A stretch of DNA of 37,223 bases, taken from NCBI GenBank assembly GCA_946480785.1, contig CAMLLD010000066.1, positions 1-37,223 of the forward strand. Direction: 5' to 3'. Origin of the DNA: an uncultured Blastocatellia bacterium. GTDB lineage: Bacteria > Acidobacteriota > Blastocatellia > Pyrinomonadales > Pyrinomonadaceae. Below, in pieces: positions 24,069 through 33,800 of the stretch. Position 1 is the stretch's first letter, and every line of letters begins with the position of its first letter. The position numbers were made by a program, and so were the translations under genes. The notes below the pieces were generated by a model. The model was not told the DNA's origin. It did not search any database and saw only the letters and a program-made list of their open reading frames with translations.

Positions 24069-25907
24069 ATGTTCTCAAAACGAAACACGCTTGTATTTTG
24101 CCTCGCCACGTCCTTCATCTTTGCTGGTCTGCCGCCGTCGACCACAACACACGCCGACACTTTTCGGCCGGTAGTGCGCGGTAAACGCGGCGCGGTCGCG
24201 GGCGGACAACCACTTTCGGTCGAGGCGGGCTTACGCATACTCCAGCACGGCGGCAACGCGGTGGACGCGGGCGTCGCCACGATTCTCGCGGCCTCGGTAA
24301 TCGAGTTTTCGCATTTCTCTTTCGGCGGCGAAGTACCGATCCTGATCAAACCAAAGGGTCAGAAAGTGGTGGTCATCGAAGGCATGGGTCAGGCGCCGAT
24401 GAAAGCCACGCGCGAGTTTTTCGTTAATCGCGGCGATTCAGCCAGCGGAGCAAGAAAAGCAGGCCTGATTCCCTCCACTGGTCCACTCGCCGCGACCGTC
24501 CCCGGCGTTCTGGACGCCTGTATCACCGCGCTCGATCACTTCGGCACGAAGTCGCTGGCCGAAGTTATGGAACCGGCGATTCAACTCGCCGATGGTTTTC
24601 CGCTCGATGAGCTGCGCGTGCAGTACATCCGCACGCGTTCGTCAATCTTCTCGCAGTGGCCGGACGCGAAACGAGTATTCCTGCCAAACGGCGAAGTGCC
24701 GAAGCCGGGAGACATGTTCGTGCAAGCCGATCTCGCCCGCACACTGCGAGAGATCGTACGCGCTGAACGACTCGGCGCGAGAGGCACGCACAACAATCGT
24801 CACGCCGGTTTGATGGCCGCGCGCGACTACTTCTATCGTGGTCCAATCGCCCGCCGCATCGGCGCCTACATGCAGGCGAACGGCGGATTGCTCGCGGCCG
24901 AAGACTTCGCCCGCTTCAGCGCGAAAGTCGGCGAGCCGGTTTCCACCACGTATCACGGCTTCGAAATCTACAAACCCGGTTTCTGGACGCAAGGACCGAC
25001 GATGGTCGAGACGCTGAACATACTCGAGGGTTTCGATCTGAAGAAGATGGGCCATAACTCGCCCGCGTACATCCACACACTCGCCGAAGCGCTCAAGCTC
25101 GCGTTCGCCGATCGCGATCGTTACTACGGCGATCCGAATTTCGTAAAGATTCCGATGGCCGAGTTGCTGTCGAAAGATTACGCCGCGCTGCGTCGTCCAT
25201 TGATCGATCAGCAACACGCTTCCCTCGCCCAACAGCCGGGAGATCCGCTGAACAAGAAAGCTGTACTCGCGAGCGCGGTACAGACGATCGGTCGCGCTTC
25301 CACTGTGCCGGACATCGAACGCGCCAACGACACGACCTGCGTCAACGTCATCGACAAAGACGGCAATATGTTCAGTGCGACACCGAGCGGCGCGTGGTTA
25401 CCCGCTGTAGTCGCGGGCGACACCGGTGTTCTCATGGGCCAACGCTTGCAGTCCGCGTTGACTGATCCAAATAGTCCGAACGTCGTCGCGCCGGGCAAAC
25501 GCCCGCGCATCACGTTGTCGCCGACGCTCGTACTCAAAAACGGCGAGCCGTTCATGGTGCTCAGCACGCCGGGTGGCGACAACCAGGACCAGGCGCTGCT
25601 GCAAGTGCTGCTCAACATCATCGAGTGGGACATGAATCCGCAGGAAGCAGTCGAAGCGCCGCGCTTCGACACGCAGCACTACGTCAGTTCATTCGACGAT
25701 CACGAGTTTCTGCCCGGTTCGTTGAACGTAGAATCGCGCGTCGGGTTGAAGACGATTCAGGAACTTTCAAACCGGGGCCACAAAGTGAAGATGCAGAGCG
25801 ATTGGGGCACGCTGTCGGCGCCGACAGTAATTATTTACGATCCCAAAACAGGCGTAGTCGCCGCGGGCGCCGATCCGCGCCGCACGCGCTACGCCGTCGC
25901 GTGGTAA
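24069..25907 (+). CDS. ggt: Gamma-glutamyltransferase
   Basis: Ntn-hydrolase that removes or transfers the gamma-glutamyl group of glutathione and similar compounds; the precursor is normally exported and cuts itself into two subunits. The ATG at 24069 is preferred (AAAGAGGTGG upstream) and gives 612 aa with a signal peptide (about 1-29, ending THA-D). The large-subunit signature EAGLRILQHGGNAVDAGVA is at about 52-70. The self-cleavage and catalytic Thr is Thr422 in NDTTCVNVIDKDGN; the family more often has His or Ser where this protein has Cys424. The small-subunit motifs PSGAW and STPGGDNQDQ (about 499-508) follow. It is preceded by a terminator-bearing leader and followed by bcp 34 bp downstream. 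Confidence 0.93.
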   Translation: MFSKRNTLVFCLATSFIFAGLPPSTTTHADTFRPVVRGKRGAVAGGQPLSVEAGLRILQHGGNAVDAGVATILAASVIEFSHFSFGGEVPILIKPKGQKVVVIEGMGQAPMKATREFFVNRGDSASGARKAGLIPSTGPLAATVPGVLDACITALDHFGTKSLAEVMEPAIQLADGFPLDELRVQYIRTRSSIFSQWPDAKRVFLPNGEVPKPGDMFVQADLARTLREIVRAERLGARGTHNNRHAGLMAARDYFYRGPIARRIGAYMQANGGLLAAEDFARFSAKVGEPVSTTYHGFEIYKPGFWTQGPTMVETLNILEGFDLKKMGHNSPAYIHTLAEALKLAFADRDRYYGDPNFVKIPMAELLSKDYAALRRPLIDQQHASLAQQPGDPLNKKAVLASAVQTIGRASTVPDIERANDTTCVNVIDKDGNMFSATPSGAWLPAVVAGDTGVLMGQRLQSALTDPNSPNVVAPGKRPRITLSPTLVLKNGEPFMVLSTPGGDNQDQALLQVLLNIIEWDMNPQEAVEAPRFDTQHYVSSFDDHEFLPGSLNVESRVGLKTIQELSNRGHKVKMQSDWGTLSAPTVIIYDPKTGVVAAGADPRRTRYAVAW

Positions 25908-25941
25908 AGTCTCGATAATCAATTCACGAGGGGGAACAAAC

Positions 25942-26424
25942 ATGGCTATAGAAGAAGGTCAACGCTTCATAGATTTCAAACTTCAGAACCAGGACGGCAA
26001 GACCGTCAGTCTCGACGACTTCAAAGGCAAGTGGCTCGTCGTCTACGTCTATCCGAAAGACGACACGCCCGGCTGCACGATCCAGGGCAAGTCGTTCACG
26101 GCGAGCAAGCAGGACTTTGACGATGCAAACATCGCGGTGGTCGGAGTCAGTGAAGACGACGTCACATCACATAAGAACTTCGCAAACAAGTTTGCTTTTA
26201 CGATCGATCTGCTGGCCGATCCGAACCACGAGTTCCTGAAAAACGCGGACGTGGGCCAGAGTGAATACAAAGGCACGATGTACTGGAAACGCACCAGTTT
26301 CGTGATCGATCCCGAAGGCCGTTTGCGCAAGATCTATCGCGACGTGAATCCGGATGGTCACGAGCGGGTTTTGCTCGACGACATCAAAGCCATGCAAGCG
26401 CAAAGCAGCGGCGCCCACGGCTAA
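25942..26424 (+). CDS. bcp: Thioredoxin-dependent peroxiredoxin, Bcp/PrxQ type
   Basis: A cytoplasmic peroxidase of 160 aa that reduces hydrogen peroxide and organic hydroperoxides. The thioredoxin fold has the peroxidatic Cys45 in the motif TPGCTIQGKSF, with Thr42 and Pro43 before it. In many Bcp proteins a resolving Cys lies five residues later (CxxxxC); here that place is Lys50 and no other Cys is present, so this is a 1-Cys enzyme needing an outside thiol. A strong ribosome-binding site (GAGGGGG) precedes the ATG. The next gene starts 8 bp after the stop, so they are probably co-transcribed. Confidence 0.93.
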   Translation: MAIEEGQRFIDFKLQNQDGKTVSLDDFKGKWLVVYVYPKDDTPGCTIQGKSFTASKQDFDDANIAVVGVSEDDVTSHKNFANKFAFTIDLLADPNHEFLKNADVGQSEYKGTMYWKRTSFVIDPEGRLRKIYRDVNPDGHERVLLDDIKAMQAQSSGAHG

Positions 26425-26432
26425 AGTCGCAA

Positions 26433-26993
26433 ATGCTCGCATACGTCTTTTGGCACTGGCCGCAGTCGAGCGTCGCTCCCGAGACTTATCTCGCGCATCT
26501 CGAGAGCTTCCATCGCACACTCGCGGCCAACAAGCCAACCGGCTTTCATCGCTCGGTAGTCTTTGGTATCGAAGACGCCGGCTGGCTGGAGACTCGTGGT
26601 CCAGCTTACGAAGAGTGGTACTTGCTCGACGATTCCGCGGCGATGGATCCTTTGAACGACGCCGCGGTCTCGGGTGCATGCGAACAACCACACAACCTCG
26701 TCGCGCGTGAAGCGGCCGGCGGAACCGGCGGTTTGTATCGACTGCGATCGGGTCAGGAAGTTTTGAGTGAAGCGAGGTTCGCCGTGTGGTTAGCCAAGCC
26801 CGACGGCGTTACTTACCGCGACTTCTACGACACGCTCGCGTCGCTTACCACCCAAAAGAACGTCGCGCTTTGGGGCCGGCAGATGACGCTTGGACCAACG
26901 ACCGAGTTTTGTCTGCACAGCCAAACACCAATCCAACTGCCGCCGGGTTACACCGGCCGGCAGCTTCCGCTGCTGCCGCTATTCGGCGCCTAA
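26433..26993 (+). CDS. Conserved-looking cytoplasmic protein of unknown function
   Basis: A 186-aa protein with no recognised family. It begins LAYVFWHWPQ, contains the aromatic segments YEEWYLLDD and RFAVWLAKPDGVTYRDFYDTL, and ends with a Pro/Leu-rich tail. Composition and the two ~90-aa halves, each with a strand-helix look (FHRSVVFGI; VALWGRQMTLGP), would fit a dimeric alpha-beta barrel, but this is a guess. No signal peptide or membrane helix is seen. It follows bcp by 8 bp. Its end overlaps the convergent EEP-family gene by 15 bases. Confidence 0.75.
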   Translation: MLAYVFWHWPQSSVAPETYLAHLESFHRTLAANKPTGFHRSVVFGIEDAGWLETRGPAYEEWYLLDDSAAMDPLNDAAVSGACEQPHNLVAREAAGGTGGLYRLRSGQEVLSEARFAVWLAKPDGVTYRDFYDTLASLTTQKNVALWGRQMTLGPTTEFCLHSQTPIQLPPGYTGRQLPLLPLFGA

Positions 26994-27731
26994 CACTCCG
27001 AGCAGCGGACAATGGTCCGAAGCGGCCCTGATCCTTTCATTCGGCTCTGTTATCACTTCACACTCTTGCAGCCGTTCGCGAAACGTGCGCGGCACGAACA
27101 GGTAATCGAGCCTGACGTGCGGATCCCACGTCGGAAACGTGTAGCCCTTGTCCTCCGCGTGCAGCATGCGGAAGCCGTCGTTGTAACCGGCGTCGAGCAT
27201 GAACTGGATCGTTTCGCGTTGTAGTTTGCGTCCGCTGATCCAAACTAACGCTTTGATCCACGCCGGCATTCGGTCCAGTTCGAGAACCTCGCCGGGCGCG
27301 AGCGTGTTGAAGTCGCCGATGAGAACGTGAAAGCCGTCCTGATGCCGCTTGATCCCTTCGAGTAACGCGCGAATTTCACGCGCGCGCCGGCGCTCGTCCC
27401 ACTTCGAAAACCGCGCGCTGAGATGCAAACCAAAAACACGGACGTCGCTGTCAGCGGGAACGATCTCGAGAAACGAATGGCGCGCGCCCGCCGGATAGTG
27501 CCATTCGTGATAAGCGATCTTTTGTTTGCTGATGAAACCGATCGAGTGGTGCCGCCGCGAGGCCCAGAACGGAAAGCCCGTTTCCGTGGCGAGTCGTTCG
27601 ATCACGTCTGGATAGATCGCTTCCTGAAAAACAACCAGGTCGGGATCGATCGCGTTGATTGTTTCGGCGAGTGCCTGCTCGCGGCCCGTGCCGCCGAAGC
27701 GTATGTTGTAACTGAGCAGCTTCAACGTCAT
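26979..27731 (-). CDS. Endonuclease/exonuclease/phosphatase-family hydrolase
   Basis: A 250-aa metal-dependent hydrolase of the EEP (DNase I-like) superfamily. The fold signatures appear in order: SYNIRFGG (about 6-13, Asn7), VVFQEA (about 33-38, metal-binding Glu), the HLSARFSKWDE region (about 101-111), GDFNTLAPGE (about 138-147, Asp and Asn) and ASDHCPLLG (near the C-terminus, Asp-His pair). The substrate cannot be read from sequence; members cut nucleic acids, phosphoinositides or other phosphodiesters. No signal peptide is present. Its ATG overlaps the TGA of the nucleotidyltransferase gene (ATGA), so the pair is translationally coupled. Confidence 0.9.
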   Translation of the reverse strand: MTLKLLSYNIRFGGTGREQALAETINAIDPDLVVFQEAIYPDVIERLATETGFPFWASRRHHSIGFISKQKIAYHEWHYPAGARHSFLEIVPADSDVRVFGLHLSARFSKWDERRRAREIRALLEGIKRHQDGFHVLIGDFNTLAPGEVLELDRMPAWIKALVWISGRKLQRETIQFMLDAGYNDGFRMLHAEDKGYTFPTWDPHVRLDYLFVPRTFRERLQECEVITEPNERIRAASDHCPLLGVLGAE

Positions 27732-28207
27732 GCATCTTCCGCGGGATGGACCACAACGTAGTACGGTTCGCCAAACAACATGTCGCGGCTGTAGAGGACC
27801 AGACTCGAAGTCGCTTGAAAGTTCACCGGCCGCCCGACGAGTTCCTGCAACGACTCGCGCAACGACTCCAGGCTCGGCGCGATGTTTGGATCCTTGTCAC
27901 ACAAGGGCTTCGTGTGCAGGCCGGGAATGTAATACGCGTCCGAGTTCCACAGTTCCATCACCTTGCGGCCGACGAGCGTGACATCGAGATCGCTGGTGCC
28001 TTTTCCTTGTGAATCAAACGGCGCCTTGTCTTCGTGGCGCTCGTTTGTCACCACGCTGCCACGCAGGACGATGCCGGTCCCTTCCGGCAGTCCCTGTTGC
28101 AGCTTGCGATAGAAGGCGATGAAGAGTCGTTCGTCTCCGCCGAATGCGAGCGTGACAATCCGCGAACGGAGTTCGTTCTCGCTCATTTCATGAGCATCTT
28201 TTGGCAT
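27728..28207 (-). CDS. Nucleotidyltransferase-fold protein
   Basis: A 159-aa protein of the polymerase-beta-like nucleotidyltransferase fold. The core GS motif (VLRGSVV, about 47-53) is followed by the metal-binding SDLDVTLVG (about 72-80), but the two are about 20 residues apart, longer than in minimal MNT proteins. The remainder is helical with EPYYVVVHP near the end. An alternative ATG lies at 28186. It is coupled to the EEP hydrolase gene. Such pairs could form a modification and de-modification couple, but no target is indicated. No HEPN partner is seen, which argues against a MNT-HEPN toxin-antitoxin pair. Confidence 0.78.
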   Translation of the reverse strand: MPKDAHEMSENELRSRIVTLAFGGDERLFIAFYRKLQQGLPEGTGIVLRGSVVTNERHEDKAPFDSQGKGTSDLDVTLVGRKVMELWNSDAYYIPGLHTKPLCDKDPNIAPSLESLRESLQELVGRPVNFQATSSLVLYSRDMLFGEPYYVVVHPAEDA

Positions 28208-28369
28208 AAGCGGGGCCCTTGTCTGTGTCTTATTCCGCGGGGGCAGTTAACGGGAGATGTCTCAGTATAACCGCTAAGTCGCTTCGTGGTGACTACGACC
28301 TGCGGTGGTTCGCTTTCTTGTCTTTGAGGTCCACTGGCGTAAGAACGAAGTAAATCTTAACATGGCCGC

Positions 28370-29134
28370 GTGCTCCCCTGGCTTGCCATGTTCACCGCGG
28401 CGTTCGCTGCGGGCGCGATCAACTCAATCGCCGGGGGCGGCACTCTAATCACGTTCCCCGTTCTCATCTGGCTTGGTCTCGATCCAAAAGTCGCGAATGG
28501 GACCAGCACCGTCGCACTCTGGCCCGGCTTGTTTGGCGGACTCTTCGGCTATCGTCGCGAACTCGAAAACAGTTCGCCGATTCTGATTCGCCTTGGTCTG
28601 ACGAGCCTCATCGGCGGCGCGTTCGGCGCGTGGCTGCTCATCCTCACGCCCTCGCCGGTGTTTGCGAAACAAGTTCCCTTTCTGATCCTGTTCGCGACGC
28701 TGCTGTTCATGTCGAACAACTTGATCAATCGGCGCCTGCATCTCGGCTCGCTGGAAGGAAACCCGACAAAGCTGTGGTGGACCGGCGCGATCGTCTTTCA
28801 ATTCTTTTCCGCGATCTACGGTGGTTACTTCGGCGCGGGCAACGGCATTCTGATGCTTGCGGCGATGGGCCTGCTCGGCTTGAACGAACTGCATCGCGCA
28901 AACGGCATCAAGAATTTTCTCGGCATCTGCATCAACAGCATCGCGGTGTTGAGTTTTGCGTGGGCGGGGCTCGTGGTTTGGCACGATGCGCTCGTGATGG
29001 CGTTCGGCGCGCTGGCCGGCGGTTATTTCGGCGCGAGCATGGCGGTGCGCATCGGGCAATTGTGGGTGCGGCGTGGAGTGGTTGCGATTGGCTTTGTTAT
29101 TTTCGTTGCGATGTTGTGGAAGCTGCACGGATGA
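28370..29134 (+). CDS. TauE/SafE-family membrane transporter
   Basis: A 254-aa integral membrane protein of the sulfite exporter TauE/SafE (DUF81) family, thought to move small anionic sulfur or carbon compounds. Seven or eight hydrophobic helices are visible. The N-terminal motif AAGAINSIAGGGTLITFPVL (about 14-33) and its repeat in the second half (YGGYFGAGNGILMLAAMG) are the two inverted-repeat signatures of the family. The start used is a GTG; the ATG at 28388 is possible and neither has a strong ribosome-binding site. Its TGA overlaps the ATG of the DNA glycosylase gene (ATGA), a coupled but functionally unrelated pair. Confidence 0.9.
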   Translation: MLPWLAMFTAAFAAGAINSIAGGGTLITFPVLIWLGLDPKVANGTSTVALWPGLFGGLFGYRRELENSSPILIRLGLTSLIGGAFGAWLLILTPSPVFAKQVPFLILFATLLFMSNNLINRRLHLGSLEGNPTKLWWTGAIVFQFFSAIYGGYFGAGNGILMLAAMGLLGLNELHRANGIKNFLGICINSIAVLSFAWAGLVVWHDALVMAFGALAGGYFGASMAVRIGQLWVRRGVVAIGFVIFVAMLWKLHG

Positions 29135-29736
29135 AGAATCTTAAACTGCCTCGTGAGTTCTACACTCGTTCGAACGTCCTCACCGTCGCTCGCGATCTGA
29201 TCGGTAAGTTGTTGGTCGTGCCGACTGAAGACGGTCGACGAGTTTCGGGAATGATCGTGGAAGTGGAAGCGTACCGTGGTCCTGAGGACCGGGCGTCGCA
29301 TGCTTACGGCGGGCGTCGGACGCGCCGGACCGAGACGATGTACGGGCTCGGCGGTGTCGCTTACGTCTATTTTGTTTACGGCATGTACTATCAGTTCAAT
29401 GTCGTCTGCAACTTGCCTGACATTCCGCACGCGATTCTGGTGCGCGCGCTCGAGCCTGTCGAAGGGATTGAACTGATGCGCGAGCGTCGCCACCAGCATC
29501 CCGACCACAACCTCACGAATGGACCAGGCAAGTTGTGCATCGCCCTCGGCATCGATCGCGCCCTCAACAACGCCGACTTGTTAGGCGATCGCGTCTGGCT
29601 CGAAGAATACGAGCGCATCTCCCCGCGCCGCATCGCGCGTGGCCCACGCATCGGCATTGACTACGCTGAAGAATGGATCTCCAAACCCTGGCGCTTCTGG
29701 CTCCGCGACAATCCCTACGTCAGTCGCAAGGGCTGA
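29131..29736 (+). CDS. mpg: 3-methyladenine DNA glycosylase (AAG/MPG family)
   Basis: A 201-aa base-excision repair enzyme that removes alkylated purines such as 3-methyladenine and hypoxanthine. The family signature is clear: ARDLIGKLL (about 20-28), then the catalytic segment IVEVEAYRGPEDRASHAYGG, whose Glu activates water, then TMYGLGGVAYVYFVYGMYYQ with the intercalating Tyr region, then LTNGPGKLCIALGI and GPRIGIDYAEEW near the end. Length is normal for bacterial members. The ATG overlaps the stop of the transporter gene. Confidence 0.95.
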   Translation: MKNLKLPREFYTRSNVLTVARDLIGKLLVVPTEDGRRVSGMIVEVEAYRGPEDRASHAYGGRRTRRTETMYGLGGVAYVYFVYGMYYQFNVVCNLPDIPHAILVRALEPVEGIELMRERRHQHPDHNLTNGPGKLCIALGIDRALNNADLLGDRVWLEEYERISPRRIARGPRIGIDYAEEWISKPWRFWLRDNPYVSRKG

Positions 29737-29800
29737 CTTCGGGAACCTTTGCCGCTCTCGCTGGTCTAATGTCGTCATGCAATTGCAATAAACAATTTTA

Positions 29801-29829
29801 TTGACAGTGGACCATGCGAGGAGTAGAGT
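29801..29829 (+). promoter_or_regulatory. Sigma-70 promoter of the RHS toxin operon
   Basis: A perfect TTGACA at 29801-29806 is followed after exactly 17 bp by TAGAGT (29824-29829, four of six). A run of A/T just upstream (AATTGCAATAAACAATTTTA) could act as an UP element. Transcription would begin near 29836 and give a leader of about 190 bases before the first gene. This is the best promoter seen in the window. Confidence 0.6.
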
Positions 29830-30026
29830 GCGCGCCACTCCCCCTTACTCAGTCCGACTTGCAGCTCACCTTCCGAGTTGCTGCACCAACAACGATCGAG
29901 CCCAGGGACGTTGCTCTTAAGATGATCTCAAGCCCCAGATCTCGCACGACGTAGCACAGCCGCGTCACGAACATTACTAAACCGCGGCCTCACTGTAGGC
30001 CGTTGCTGTCACTAAGGAGATGAAAT
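29830..30026 (+). other. Untranslated leader of the RHS operon
   Basis: About 190 bases separate the promoter from the first gene. A small stem (GGCC, 8-base loop, GGCC, near 29987-30002) precedes the ribosome-binding site AAGGAGA, which is well placed for the ATG at 30027. No open frame of note is present. Confidence 0.4.
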
Positions 30027-30824
30027 ATGTCTCGCAGGTCGAGGACTGTCCTTTGTTGTGTAGCGCTGCTGGTTATTGCAACGGTTGCCAGCGCGTTTCT
30101 GATCACGCGTGCAGCGCCGGGGAAAGGCGGCACGCTTCAGAGTGCAGCGCAACCGCGTGCAGTTAGGCGCGGGCCGCGCAATCTTTCTCTGCAACCGGAA
30201 GCTCTTCGTGTAGCGCGACAACTTGGTAAGAGATTCAGCGCGACGAGCAAGGAGACGTCGGTTGTTGCCGGAACCTTAATGCTCGCCGGGGCGACGCAAC
30301 CTCTCACTATTACGCGGCAGCAAACAGATACCGGCGAGCAGATAGAACTACTAATCGGCAGTCGGGCGCTGAGTTGGAATGCGCAAGAGGGAACTAAAGC
30401 TGCCAATGGTCTCATTGGTGACGCAGAACGTTTGCTCGCGGAACGATTGACGCTGGACAGCCCCGATCAGTTCGTACTCGCACAACTGCGCGGCGCGAGT
30501 TACTTCACCATCGCACAAAACGTCCGGCCAGCCGCCGCTAACGATGGTTACTCTGGTCCACTCTGGGATCTGGTACGCGTCGCGGAGCCGCCGGAGAAGG
30601 ATGAGGCGCGACCACTCAGCCAGTGGCGGATTTATTACCTCAATACCGCAACTAACCTGCCCGATCGTGTCGAGTACGAGCTCAACGGCCAGCCAATGAC
30701 GGTCGAGTTTCTCGAATGGACCAAACAGGATGAGGAGGCGTTGCCGTCACATGTGCGGTGGTCCAGCAATGGTCAAACCCTGATGGAGTTCCGCGCCACC
30801 AGCATTTCTCTCAATCAACAGTAA
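30027..30824 (+). CDS. Secreted protein of unknown function ahead of the RHS gene
   Basis: A 265-aa exported or membrane-anchored protein without a recognised family. A signal/anchor helix (CCVALLVIATVASAFLI, about 9-25) is followed by a basic stretch and an alpha/beta region. The body includes GTLMLAGATQPLTITRQQ and a C-terminal beta-rich part (QWRIYYLNTATNLPDRVEYE) that resembles lipoprotein-localisation or sugar-binding beta sheets only loosely. It lies 23 bp upstream of the RHS gene and shares its promoter, so it may help export, folding or anchoring of the RHS protein. That link is inferred from position. Confidence 0.75.
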   Translation: MSRRSRTVLCCVALLVIATVASAFLITRAAPGKGGTLQSAAQPRAVRRGPRNLSLQPEALRVARQLGKRFSATSKETSVVAGTLMLAGATQPLTITRQQTDTGEQIELLIGSRALSWNAQEGTKAANGLIGDAERLLAERLTLDSPDQFVLAQLRGASYFTIAQNVRPAAANDGYSGPLWDLVRVAEPPEKDEARPLSQWRIYYLNTATNLPDRVEYELNGQPMTVEFLEWTKQDEEALPSHVRWSSNGQTLMEFRATSISLNQQ

Positions 30825-30847
30825 CGCGTGATTACAGGAGCAACGTC

Positions 30848-33800
30848 ATGATTTCCACTCCCACGATTTGTTGGCAGCGATCGACAAAATTCGTATTAGC
30901 CGCGGCGCTTGTATTCGTCTTTTTCAGCCTCACGATGGCGCAGCAGGCTTCGCGTCCCGACCGCGGCCTCATGCCGAACGGCTCCTACTCCATCTCCGAT
31001 ATCGAAAACATAAACGTCCTGAACGGCAACCTGAATATCCACATTCCGCTTGCCTCGTTGCCACCAATCGCCGGGGGCAAACTATCCTGGACCATAAGCG
31101 CGCAATACAACAGCAAAGTGTGGGATGTCACGCGTTACCAGCAGAACGACGATCCCCTGACCTGGCAGCCTTACAACGTCAATACACCGGGCGCTGACGG
31201 CGGCTGGGTGATCGGTAGGACCTACACGATCTTCTTTCGCAATGCTAATGATGATTTTCGGCGGCTCTGGTATCCCGGCAATAGCGGCGTGCCTCAATGG
31301 GACCGCGATCTCATGAACAATAACCAATGGTGGAAGGTCGTCTTACGAATGCCCGACGGTTCAGAGCACGAGTTTCGGCCAACGGATTCGTCGTCATACA
31401 TTGGCGGTCAGGATTTCCTCAGAGGCTTTTACAACACCATTCCCAGTGGAACTCCGCTCCGCTACTACTCGGTCGACGGCACCTACATGTTTGCGCGCAT
31501 CAGCGGTACGCAGGATTGGACCGTTTACCTGCCTGATGGCACGCAGATCATTCAGACGACCGACGGCGTGCAACGAATTCAGGATACAAACGGCAACAAT
31601 ATCAAGATCTTCTCGGACACCAACAGCACTCATTATCAGGACGAACAAACAGGACGTGAGCTGAGACTTACTTACAACTCCGCCGGCCAGGGACAGTATC
31701 AAGTCTGGTACAACACGGTCACGGGCGTGCAAGAGCATATTGATATCAATATGACGACCACTACGGTCGCCGGTAAGTTGTATTCGATTCAGCAAGCGGG
31801 ATGTGACTTCGGTGGTCTAAGCCAGGTGCTATCTGCACAATTGACGGTAGTCCACGAGATCGTGTTTCCGCAAACGGAGCCGGGAGTACAGCGTCGTTTC
31901 ACGTTCAGTTACAACTCTGACAGCAGCACCAGCGCCACGGACAACGCCATATTCTCGTGTCCCGGTCCGGGCGCACCGTACACTCGCACAGTTTCTTATG
32001 GCCTCGGCGAACTCAGCCACATCGAGACGCCGTCCGGCAGCATCGTTGATTATTCTTACAAGTACGACGGCGTCCATAGCCTCATGCCGTCGTCGATTGG
32101 CGATTACGTCTCGCAGAACGCGATCACGCACAAGAAGATCACGCACGATGGGACCACTGATGAGTGGGCCTTCGACGTGGGCGACAGCTTTGGCACCGTG
32201 ACCGGACCCGATGGCTCGGTGTCGTCTGAAGCCGCTTTCTGTTCGATGCCGAACACGCCGGGGTGCGCCACGGACAAAGCGGGACTGACTTACCGCAGTG
32301 TCGGGCCTTTCTCGAAAGTGGAACGCCATTGGACCAATCTCGCATTCTCCGGTTCGGACAACAGAGCACCAAACGGAGTAGTGACTCTCAACGCCGTCGT
32401 TGACAAGGAGTACACCACGCTCACCGATGCGCAGGGCAACAACCTGAAAATGTCGGCGAAGTACTCTTCCTTTGATTACAACGGTAATGTGGTCCAGGAG
32501 ACGTTTTATGACTGGTTTGATCCGAATGGGATCTCGCGTGACGCCGTAGGTGTGCCCACCGGTGTACCCGGAGGCGCCACGATACTGAAGGTCGTCAACT
32601 ACAGTCATTACAACCAGGCGGCGAGTTCCACGTCCGCGAATGTTTACGCGAAGCGATCGGTTTCTACGGGCGCGCCGTTGATTCTTAATGCGCTGCAGCA
32701 AAGCACCACTGGTCCCGCAATCGCGCAGTTGAGTTACGACAATCAAAGCTATGGCGTGGCGCCGACTGTGGGGAATTTAACGACGAAGAAGGTGTGGGAC
32801 GATCTCGATTCCAAGTGGATCACGACGAGCATTGGTTACGATATTTATGGGAACGTCAATACGACCACTGACGGTCGCGGCAAGGTGACGCAGATATTCT
32901 ATGAAGACTCCACTCATGCGTTGCCGACCAAAGTCATCGTGGATCCCCAAAACGGCACTGGCGCCCAAACAACGCTCACTTCCTACGATACGTCCACCGG
33001 CTTAGTGACGAGTCAAACGGATGCGAACGGCCAAGTCTCAACTATCGACTACACGAATCAACGACTCGGATCTGTTGATCCGTTTGGACGGCCGGGCATT
33101 ACCAAAGCGCCGGCAGTAAATGTCGGCGGCACGAATCAGCAGCGACGAGTCACCACCACTTACTTCGACTCAGTGCGACAGGTCGTAGTCGCCACAGACC
33201 TCAATGCTGAGAACGACCAGTTGCTGAAGACCCGCACGACTACGGACCAGTTGGGCCGCCCGACGTTAACCGAACAAACAGAAGACGGCACGACCTACAC
33301 GATCTCCGTGCAGAATGCTTATCGCAACGCCATGGGCAGCGTCACGCTTACCTCGAGTGCGAGGCGCAGCACCGAGGCAAGTACCGATAGCTGGACTCGC
33401 GTGACGAAAGATGCCGCTGGACGGGTTACGGAGGTGGCAACCTTCGGTGGACGGACGCAGCCGGCGTGGACTGACCCGACCGGCGTCTTCACGGGCGCAG
33501 TCACGACTACTTACGACGCGCAGTTCACCACCGTGACGGATCAGGCGGGAAAGAAGCGCCGTAGTATGGTGGATGGTCTCGGCCGTTTGGTGGAGGTTCA
33601 CGAGCCGGATGCGAATGGCAATCTCGGCTCGACGACTGCTCCCGTCCAGCCGACCCGCTATGGCTATGACGTCTTCGGCAACCTGACCTCAGTATCGCAG
33701 GGTTTACAGACGCGCAGCTTCAATTACGACTCACTCTCACGCTTGCGCACCGCGATCAATCCCGAGAGCGGCACGGTCGGTTACCAGTACGATGACAATA

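Noticed and set aside
27728..28207. MNT-HEPN toxin-antitoxin pair
   Set aside because: The nucleotidyltransferase partner gene is an EEP hydrolase, and no HEPN Rx4-6H motif was seen beside it.
28630..29130. Long in-frame extension upstream of the DNA glycosylase
   Set aside because: It overlaps the transporter gene entirely in another frame; the glycosylase family starts at the ATG at 29131.
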